A stretch of DNA of 13,355 bases from JBDRGC01 sp043818215 (GTDB taxonomy: Bacteria > Chloroflexota > Anaerolineae > Anaerolineales > UBA11858): contig JBDRGC010000241.1 in assembly GCA_043818215.1 (NCBI GenBank), forward strand, positions 1 to 13,355. Direction: 5' to 3'. The notes under the pieces are model-generated. The model searched no databases. It had not been told where the DNA came from and saw only the letters and a list, made by a program, of their open reading frames with translations. How positions within the stretch are numbered: the stretch's first letter is position 1; each line of letters starts with the position of its first letter. Positions 4,803 to 10,722 of the stretch are shown here, piece by piece. Both the position numbers and the translations under genes were made by a program.

Positions 4803-7178
4803 ATGGGCAATATCTATCAACAAGTACTCACCCTTCTCACAACATCCCCCGGCAACCTGGCCTACCACCTGGTACTGGCTTTTTCGATAGCTGGAGCAAT
4901 CCAGGCGGCCTCGAATCTGTGGCGTCACAGCGAATTTCCCCAGGGGCGCCGCATGGTCATCGGGCTGGGATTGCTCCTGGGAACACGCCTCATCCTGTTC
5001 GTCGGCGCTGGATTGGCCTACCAGGATTTGATCGACCTGCATACGCTGCTCCCTATCACCGACCGCGCGGTTAGTACACTCAGCCTGCTTTTGATCATTT
5101 GGCTGTGGGCGTTTCCGGAGCCGCTGCGCCTGGCCGATGCCGCCAGCGGACTATTGGGGCTGTTGATCTTGGCTGCCTTCGCCCTCAATGGAGTCTGGTG
5201 GAGTACACTTAGCGCAGGATCAGCCTTCAACGCAAGTCTGCCTGATTATGGATGGGAAACCCTCGCTCTGTTGCTGCTGGTGCTGGGCATTATAGCTATC
5301 ATCATCCGCCGGCCTAACGGGTGGGGATACGGCCTGGCAATGATGGGGATAGCATCAATGGGACACTTGACCCATCTGATGTTCCCAATTTTGGATAGCG
5401 ATCTCCCGGGGGCCGTGCGGTTGGCTCAATTGGCGTCTTACCCTATCCTGCTGGCCCTACCCCACCGATTCGATACACCAGCCGAAAAAGCTCCTGCCCC
5501 CGTAAGCCAGGTCACTTTTCAAGAACGCCGCCGCTACGGCGTGGAGCCTGGAATCTTCCAATCCATTCTGTCGCTAACCACCGAGTCATCCCAGCCAGAG
5601 ATGTGCAAAGACATTACGCGCACCGTGGCTGAGGCGTTGCTGGCGGACATTTGTTTGGCTATTCATCCATCTGGCAGCGATGGGCAGTTCTTCATCCAAT
5701 GCGGCTATGACCTGATCCGCGAGGAAACCCTTGCCAGCATGTCGTTAGACAACAGCCAGGTTCCGTTGCTGGCAACTGCCATGCAGCGCGTTCGCCCTTT
5801 GCGCCTGCCGGCCAGCAGCACATCGCGCGATCTGACCAGCCTAGGGCAGCTTCTCGGCCTCGGGCGCACCGGGCACCTTTTAGCCGCATTCGTTCCATCT
5901 ACCGGAGGCAACACCCCTCTCATGGGCATTGTCCTCCTCTCGCCCTATTCTGATAAGCGGTGGAGTCGCAACGATCAGGCATATCTTACTAATATCACCA
6001 ACTCACTGGCCCCAATCTTGCAACAAACCCAACAAGCAGCGGCCATCCAAAAGGAATTAGCATCCATAAAACACAATCTTCAAGCCTTTCAGACGCTGCT
6101 CGAAGACACCCAAAACGAGAACACCGGATTAAGAACAGAACTGAGCAATATCAACAAACAGGCCATTCAGGAGCAAAAAAGGGATATGGCTGCTCTGATA
6201 GCAGCCCAGCAAGAATCTCAAGACAGGATCACACGCCTTAAGATCGAAAACCAACGCTTGGGAGAACTTATCGAAAGCATAACATCCGAGGATGCATCTC
6301 AATCGCCTGATATTGAACAACTCCAAGAGGAACTGCGGCTAACTTTGGAAGAAATCGCCCGTTTGCAGAATCAGATTCCCGCGATGGAGCAAAAAATGAC
6401 GGCACTTCGAACCACGAGTTCTACCGATGGATTGTCAGATGGGCAGCTAGCAGTCTTTACCTCCATCGTTCAGGAACTACGCCAGCCTATGTCTTCTATC
6501 ATCGGTTATACAGAATTGCTGTTGGGTGAATCTATGGGCATTCTGGGCGCACTACAACGGAAATTCATGGAGCGTGTCAGAGCAGCTACAGAACGTATGA
6601 ACTTGCTATTGGACGATCTATCTCAAATTGCTACATTGGATAGAGGCGACTTGGAACTCAGTCAGGAGGCAGTAGACCTGAACGGTGTGATCGATGAGGC
6701 CATTGCAAACACCAGAACACAACTCCAGGAGAGGGGCATTGTATTACGTGTTGATCTGCCGGACGAGATGCCCCAACTCCATGCTGACCGCGATGCTTTA
6801 CAACAGATTTTGATCCAGTTGCTACAAAACGCGGGGACGGCTTCCCCAATCAATGGCGAAATCTTCCTGCGGGCCAGCACTTACAATACGGGAGACGATC
6901 AGGATTTTGTGCTCATGCAGGTAGCTGATCAGGGTGGCGGTATTTCCACAGACGACCTGCCGCGCGTATTTTCCCGCCTGTACCGGGCAGATAATCCCTT
7001 GATCCAGGGTCTCGGCGACACCGGTGTGGGATTGTCGATTGCCAAGACATTAGTGGAGGCCCACAACGGACGCATCTGGGTAGACACCGAAATGGACAAG
7101 GGATCTACATTCAGCTTGCTGATCCCGCTTGCTAGAGGCAGTACACCCGTTGATGGGGAGGAGGATATTTCCCTATGA
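4803..7178 (+). CDS. Multi-pass membrane histidine-kinase-like protein lacking the phospho-acceptor His
   Basis: 791 aa. The N-terminus has about seven hydrophobic segments (roughly 22-38, 52-70, 92-104, 115-131, 152-168, 174-193, 205-220). Residues about 245-405 resemble a GAF domain, followed by a long coiled coil (about 405-535). The dimerization helix reads IVQELRQPMSSIIGYTELL (555-573): by alignment with the SHELRTPL H-box the phosphorylated His is Gln557 (codon 6471-6473). The ATPase domain looks intact: N-box Asn676, G1 motif DQGGG (709-713), F-box Phe723 (RVFSRLYRAD), G2 GLGDTGVGLSIAKTL (736-750). So ATP may be bound while the standard autophosphorylation site is missing. It overlaps the next gene by 4 nt. 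No response regulator is in the window. It may be a scaffold or sensor pseudokinase, or act in trans with another kinase. Confidence 0.92.
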   Translation: MGNIYQQVLTLLTTSPGNLAYHLVLAFSIAGAIQAASNLWRHSEFPQGRRMVIGLGLLLGTRLILFVGAGLAYQDLIDLHTLLPITDRAVSTLSLLLIIWLWAFPEPLRLADAASGLLGLLILAAFALNGVWWSTLSAGSAFNASLPDYGWETLALLLLVLGIIAIIIRRPNGWGYGLAMMGIASMGHLTHLMFPILDSDLPGAVRLAQLASYPILLALPHRFDTPAEKAPAPVSQVTFQERRRYGVEPGIFQSILSLTTESSQPEMCKDITRTVAEALLADICLAIHPSGSDGQFFIQCGYDLIREETLASMSLDNSQVPLLATAMQRVRPLRLPASSTSRDLTSLGQLLGLGRTGHLLAAFVPSTGGNTPLMGIVLLSPYSDKRWSRNDQAYLTNITNSLAPILQQTQQAAAIQKELASIKHNLQAFQTLLEDTQNENTGLRTELSNINKQAIQEQKRDMAALIAAQQESQDRITRLKIENQRLGELIESITSEDASQSPDIEQLQEELRLTLEEIARLQNQIPAMEQKMTALRTTSSTDGLSDGQLAVFTSIVQELRQPMSSIIGYTELLLGESMGILGALQRKFMERVRAATERMNLLLDDLSQIATLDRGDLELSQEAVDLNGVIDEAIANTRTQLQERGIVLRVDLPDEMPQLHADRDALQQILIQLLQNAGTASPINGEIFLRASTYNTGDDQDFVLMQVADQGGGISTDDLPRVFSRLYRADNPLIQGLGDTGVGLSIAKTLVEAHNGRIWVDTEMDKGSTFSLLIPLARGSTPVDGEEDISL

Positions 7179-8065
7179 AACTCCGCCGCGAGCTTATTTC
7201 GGGGCTGCTGGCGGCTCTCGTCTCAATCATCATCATCGGCGGGAGTTTCGCTATCTCTTTCGCTGAAAATGGGTTGTCTCTCGCGTTGGCTCCTACCCCC
7301 GCATTCACCAGCACTATCCCACCCACGGTGGTCATTCCCACAACGCGCCCCGGGGAACCCACGCACACTCCATCGCCCAGTCCACACCCCGCGACTCCCA
7401 CAAGCCTCCCAAGTCCCACTTCGTCATGCCCGATGCCATCTGAGTGGGTGATTATCACACTTAGCCCAGGAGATACTCTCAACAGTCTGGCTCAACTTTA
7501 CAATATAACGCCCGAAGCACTGGCCGAAGCCAATTGCTTGGTAATCTCCAAGCTGACTCCAGGCACAACGCTATACGTTCCCGGACCACTTCCAACTCCA
7601 ACCTGGCCCCCGATTCCAACCCCGTTACCTGTACATTGTGGTCCCCCCCAGGGATGGGTCTTATACACCGTCCAGCAAGGCGATACTCTCTATTCCATTG
7701 GCGTGGCCCACGGGGTCAACGTGGCGCAACTTCAGGCGGCCAATTGCATGGGACACTCCACTATCATAAAAGTGGGTCAGCGAATTTATGTGCCCAATGT
7801 ACCCACTAAAACCCCCAGTGCCACAGCAACAGCGACGCCTACTCTTACGCCAACGCTGACACCAATCCCGCCAACGGCTACCCATACACTTGAAGCTACC
7901 ACGGCAGTGGCCCCATCGGATACGCCAACTCCCACAGCCACTGTACCCACTGAGACTCCATCTGCTACGCCGACGCCCACAAACACCAGCACCGACACGC
8001 CGACGCCATCGCCAACTTTGACTCCCACCTTTATCCCATCCCCCACGGATACCGGCGGCTTATGA
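7175..8065 (+). CDS. Membrane-anchored or secreted protein with two LysM domains
   Basis: 296 aa. Hydrophobic N-terminal segment (about 8-30) acts as signal or anchor. A Pro/Thr/Ser-rich linker (40-84) leads to LysM 1 (about 91-137; WVIITLSPGDTLNSLAQLYN...TTLYVPG), a short Pro-rich linker, and LysM 2 (about 161-208; WVLYTVQQGDTLYSIGVAHG...QRIYVPN). LysM binds N-acetylglucosamine-containing glycans such as peptidoglycan. Each domain is framed by a Cys pair with identical spacing (Cys85/Cys121 and Cys155/Cys191), suggesting one disulfide per domain outside the cell. Residues 210-296 are almost wholly Pro/Thr/Ser-rich, with no second membrane segment or sortase motif. The ATG overlaps the kinase-like stop by 4 nt (ATGA), and its own stop overlaps the next start the same way, so translation of all three genes is probably coupled. 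Confidence 0.9.
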   Translation: MKLRRELISGLLAALVSIIIIGGSFAISFAENGLSLALAPTPAFTSTIPPTVVIPTTRPGEPTHTPSPSPHPATPTSLPSPTSSCPMPSEWVIITLSPGDTLNSLAQLYNITPEALAEANCLVISKLTPGTTLYVPGPLPTPTWPPIPTPLPVHCGPPQGWVLYTVQQGDTLYSIGVAHGVNVAQLQAANCMGHSTIIKVGQRIYVPNVPTKTPSATATATPTLTPTLTPIPPTATHTLEATTAVAPSDTPTPTATVPTETPSATPTPTNTSTDTPTPSPTLTPTFIPSPTDTGGL

Positions 8066-9078
8066 CTCACAAGTGGATAATAATCACCTTTTGTGTTTTC
8101 CTGCTATTGTCAGGCTGTGCTGCTCCTGCCCAGATCAGCGCAGGGCCAGGAAATTCGATAGCTTTGATTGTCGCTCCATCTGATGCCACGCCCACGGTGA
8201 CTCCATTTCTACCTATTCCACCCACTCCAACCTACATCCCCACAGCTTTCCCAACGCTGCTGCCCACGGCAAACCCTGAAACTCCATCGGGAGAAATTGG
8301 TCCCACCGAGTTGCTGGATCCAACAGACGAGCATATCAATATCTTGCTGCTAGGGTCAGACCAACGAGTCGGGGAAGGCGGTTTCCGTACAGACACTATC
8401 ATCCTGCTAAGTGTCAACTCCTCCCAAAAAACAGCCAGTATGGTCTCTTTTCCCCGAGACCTGTACGTTTATATCCCTGGGTGGACTTATCAACGCATCA
8501 ACACGGCCATGTTCCACGGCGACTTCGAGATACTGGCTCAGACCATAGAATATAATTTTGGCGTAAAGCCAGAGTATTATGTGATGATCAATTTCTGGGC
8601 CTTCGAGGAGGTCATTGACAGCTTGGACGGCATTGACGTTCAAGTTGCGCGTACGCTTACCGACCAGCGTTCCGGCTACGGGCAATACACTGTACCCGCG
8701 GGGCAGGTATATATGGATGGGACGACGGCACTATGGTATGCCCGTTCCCGCTCATCTACCAACGACTTCGACCGTACTCGCCGCCAGCAAGAAGTGACTC
8801 AAGCTATTATCGAACGCCTGTTGAGTATGAACGCCATCGAGCGAGCCGATGAACTCTACGACATCTATATCGAAAACGTAAGTACCAACCTGACCTGGCC
8901 CGATATCGTCCCTATGCTCCCACTGGCAGTTCAACTCAGCGATACATCCGGCATCCAGCATTATTTCATCGGTCCCGCGGAGGTCATCAATTGGATAACT
9001 CCTGGCGGCGGGCAGGTGCTGCTTCCCCGGCAAGATGCTATCATTGCCGTGCTAAGACAGGCGCTGGGGAGCCCATGA
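8062..9078 (+). CDS. LytR-CpsA-Psr (LCP) family lipoprotein, envelope glycopolymer transferase
   Basis: 338 aa. The N-terminus is a lipoprotein signal peptide with lipobox LSGC (Cys19), then a Pro/Thr-rich spacer to about 80. The LCP domain starts at INILLLGSDQR (92-102) and shows the family landmarks: FRTDTIILLSVN (108-119, with Arg109 and Asp111), VSFPRDLYVYIPG (128-140, Arg132, Asp133), RINTAM (145-150), YYVMINFWAFEEVIDSLDGIDV (172-193) and YARSRSSTNDFDRTRRQQE (226-244), where the Arg and Asp residues contact the polyprenyl pyrophosphate head. LCP enzymes move polyprenyl-linked glycopolymers onto peptidoglycan or similar acceptors outside the cell. Most LCP proteins use a transmembrane anchor; here a lipid anchor is predicted. 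Third gene of the operon, overlapping the LysM gene by 4 nt. Confidence 0.92.
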   Translation: MTHKWIIITFCVFLLLSGCAAPAQISAGPGNSIALIVAPSDATPTVTPFLPIPPTPTYIPTAFPTLLPTANPETPSGEIGPTELLDPTDEHINILLLGSDQRVGEGGFRTDTIILLSVNSSQKTASMVSFPRDLYVYIPGWTYQRINTAMFHGDFEILAQTIEYNFGVKPEYYVMINFWAFEEVIDSLDGIDVQVARTLTDQRSGYGQYTVPAGQVYMDGTTALWYARSRSSTNDFDRTRRQQEVTQAIIERLLSMNAIERADELYDIYIENVSTNLTWPDIVPMLPLAVQLSDTSGIQHYFIGPAEVINWITPGGGQVLLPRQDAIIAVLRQALGSP

Positions 9079-9088
9079 GACCTTTGAA

Positions 9089-9116
9089 CCACGGATTACA
9101 CAGATTTCCACGGATT
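9089..9116 (+). repeat. Direct repeat CCACGGATT pair
   Basis: CCACGGATT at 9089-9097 and 9108-9116, with ACAGATT between them. The pattern resembles a low-complexity intergenic repeat often met in environmental genomes (from memory). Confidence 0.5.
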
Positions 9117-9124
9117 TTTCTTAG

Positions 9125-9267
9125 TTGCTCAAAATGTTAGTGGTGCGTTGCACCACGAGTCTGCCCTAGAGACCCGAACTGCAATATCATGCCCTTTGGG
9201 TATATCATGCCCTTGGGGTAAGCACTTTTCAAGTGCAATGCAGTTCTATCAACAGGATTTTGAGCAA
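9125..9267. repeat. 143-bp nested inverted-repeat element
   Basis: Outer 11-bp perfect inverted repeat TTGCTCAAAAT (9125-9135) with 9257-9267. Inside are a 7-bp hairpin GTGGTGC/GCACCAC (9140-9146/9150-9156), an 8-bp stem GAACTGCA/TGCAGTTC (9176-9183/9239-9246), and within the latter two 18-bp tandem units and a hairpin GCACTT/AAGTGC (9222-9227/9231-9236). The order gives a closed multibranch fold. It lies 46 nt after the LCP stop codon. It could be a non-autonomous mobile element (MITE-like), a structured 3' UTR or an unknown RNA; no open frame fits it. Confidence 0.6.
9184..9219 (+). repeat. Two tandem 18-bp units
   Basis: ATATCATGCCCTTTGGGT (9184-9201) and 9202-9219, differing at one base. 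GCCCTTTGGGTA of the first unit also begins the window (1-12). Confidence 0.8.
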
Positions 9268-9287
9268 TTACGATTTTTCTGTGTTTT

Positions 9288-9365
9288 ACACCGTACCGGC
9301 ACGGTGTCGGTGAAGCCGGCGAATTCATTCTCCGGCTGATACGTGAAACCCGTTGGAAACGGGTT
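9288..9365. repeat. Cluster of three perfect or near-perfect hairpins
   Basis: Hairpins: ACACCGT/ACGGTGT (9288-9294/9301-9307), AGCCGG/CCGGCT (9314-9319/9332-9337) extended by GAAT/ATTC (9321-9324/9327-9330), and AACCCGTT/AACGGGTT (9347-9354/9358-9365). None is followed by a clear T-run on the plus strand, so termination is unproven. Confidence 0.6.
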
Positions 9366-9370
9366 ATAAT
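9365..9370 (+). promoter_or_regulatory. Candidate -10 box for the TIM-barrel gene
   Basis: TATAAT, overlapping the end of the last hairpin and 157 nt before the start at 9528. No good -35 is visible at the right distance (CGTGAA at 9342 is poor). Confidence 0.25.
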
Positions 9371-9422
9371 CGTTTTATTGCGTTTCAACCATCCAACCAG
9401 GGGAAACGCCCCCCAGCCCCCA

Positions 9423-9508
9423 ATTCTGGGGGAGTCATAATTCCTGATCCCTAGTCCCTAATCCCTAGGCCCCCCACCTCCCCCAAAAAAAGTTCTGGGA
9501 GAGTCATA
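9423..9508 (+). repeat. Direct repeats and 7-bp tandem repeats before the TIM-barrel gene
   Basis: ATTCTGGGGGAGTCATA (9423-9439) and GTTCTGGGAGAGTCATA (9492-9508) are 15/17 identical, each preceded by a C-rich run. Between them lie three 7-bp units ATCCCTA, GTCCCTA, ATCCCTA (9447-9467). No gene or promoter is recognised here. Confidence 0.7.
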
Positions 9509-9514
9509 CTCAAA

Positions 9515-9521
9515 AAGGAGG
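9515..9521 (+). promoter_or_regulatory. Shine-Dalgarno supporting a GTG start
   Basis: AAGGAGG, 6 nt before the GTG at 9528. This strong site decides for the GTG start. Confidence 0.85.
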
Positions 9522-9527
9522 CTCCCC

Positions 9528-10640
9528 GTGACACTTAAAGGCAAAGGTTTCTTCATCTGGAAGATCAAAAATTGCGAAAGCGGCAACGCCAACAAGATAG
9601 CCATCGAGGCCAAAGCAGCCGGGTTGAGCCATGTGCTCATCAAAATCGCCAACGGCATTTACACTTACAACTACGACTGGGATAAAAAGATCGACTTGGT
9701 TCCCCCCGTCGCCCAGGCCATGCGGAACATGGGCATCCAGGTTTGGGGTTGGCACTATGTCTACGGCGACAACCCCGTCTCCGAAGCCCGCATCGCCATC
9801 AAACGGGTGCAGGAACTTGGTTTAGATGGCTACGTTATCGACGCCGAATCGCAATACAAACAGTCCGGCAAAAAGACAGCCGCCAAACAATTCATGCGCG
9901 AACTCAAAGGAGGTTTGGGCAACTCGGCCCCCATTGCCCTGAGTTCATACCGTTACCCCTCCCTGCATCCCATCCCCTGGGACGAATTTCTCGAGAAATG
10001 CGATTACAATATGCCCCAGGTTTATTGGATTCACTCCCACAATCCTGGCGCCCAACTCGCCCAAACCCTGCGAGAATTCGACAGCCCCAAGATCAAGTAC
10101 CACCCGCCCATCATCCCCGTCGGGGCGGCTTTCCGGGAACACGGCTGGGAATCCACCGCCCACGAATCGGTAGAATTCCTCGAAACCGCGCGGGCACTCA
10201 ACTTGAGCGCGGCCAACTTTTGGTCCTGGTACTCCTGCCGGGAACAACTCACTCCCAAACTCGAATCCTGGAACGCCATCGCCAACTACAATTGGGAAAG
10301 CGGCAGTACACCCCAAGACATCACCGCTAAGTATATCGACGCCCTCAAAACCCACGATGTCGAAAAAGTCGCCAGCCTGTACTCCGATAGGGCCGTCCAC
10401 GTCACCTCAGCCGGCACCATCTTAGGCAAAGCAGCCATCCGGGGCTGGTACAGCACCTTCCTAAATCAGGTGCTGCCCAACGCAACCTTCGCCCTGACCG
10501 GCTTCTCTGGCACAGGCAACTCCCGCCACTTCACCTGGACAGCTCAGTCCGCACATCGCCAAGTCACCAATGGCAACGACACCTTTGGCCTGAGTGACGA
10601 CAAGATCACCTATCACTATTCATCCTTCGCCGTCAGCTGA
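9528..10640 (+). CDS. TIM-barrel (glycosidase-like) protein fused to an NTF2/SnoaL-like domain
   Basis: 370 aa, GTG start. Residues about 5-250 form a barrel-like domain with alternating strands: GFFIWKI, SHVLIKIANG, GIQVWGWHYVYGD (69-81), LDGYVIDAES (99-108), APIALSSYRYP (134-144), YNMPQVYWIHS (160-170), IIPVGAAF (195-202), ANFWSWYSC (229-237). The layout resembles GH25/DUF1906-like barrels, with Asp105 and Glu107 in IDAES where such enzymes place catalytic acids. Residues about 263-370 (TAKYIDALKTHDVEKVASLYSDRAVHV...) match the start of NTF2/SnoaL-like domains. No signal peptide is visible, so it is cytoplasmic or exported in another way. The substrate is unknown. It stands alone, convergent with the topoisomerase gene. 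Confidence 0.82.
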   Translation: MTLKGKGFFIWKIKNCESGNANKIAIEAKAAGLSHVLIKIANGIYTYNYDWDKKIDLVPPVAQAMRNMGIQVWGWHYVYGDNPVSEARIAIKRVQELGLDGYVIDAESQYKQSGKKTAAKQFMRELKGGLGNSAPIALSSYRYPSLHPIPWDEFLEKCDYNMPQVYWIHSHNPGAQLAQTLREFDSPKIKYHPPIIPVGAAFREHGWESTAHESVEFLETARALNLSAANFWSWYSCREQLTPKLESWNAIANYNWESGSTPQDITAKYIDALKTHDVEKVASLYSDRAVHVTSAGTILGKAAIRGWYSTFLNQVLPNATFALTGFSGTGNSRHFTWTAQSAHRQVTNGNDTFGLSDDKITYHYSSFAVS

Positions 10641-10644
10641 GAAT

Positions 10645-10712
10645 CAAAAAAACGTGAAACATGAAGCGTGAAAAGTGAAACGTGTTTCACGTCTCGCGCC
10701 TCACGTTTCACG
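10645..10712. terminator. Repeat-rich hairpin between convergent genes, possible terminator
   Basis: GTGAAA recurs at 10654, 10668 and 10675; GTGAAACGTG (10675-10684) pairs with CACGTTTCAC (10702-10711), and GTGAAAC/GTTTCAC (10675-10681/10684-10690) is an alternative. On the minus strand the stretch ends in seven T (complement of 10646-10652), 23 nt past the nearest stem, so it could end transcription of the topoisomerase gene, though not in classical hairpin-T geometry. On the plus strand no T-run follows. Confidence 0.4.
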
Positions 10713-10722
10713 CCCCCCGGGA

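Noticed and set aside
7786..8070. Long minus-strand frame over the LysM gene tail (Val/Gly-rich)
   Set aside because: It is the mirror of Pro/Thr-rich codons on the plus strand and shows no family likeness.
9125..9267. tRNA-like cloverleaf
   Set aside because: It is too long, with no anticodon arm, T-loop consensus or CCA end.
9447..9467. CRISPR array from the 7-bp units (also 13294-13333)
   Set aside because: Units are directly adjacent, far too short and without spacers; no cas gene is present.
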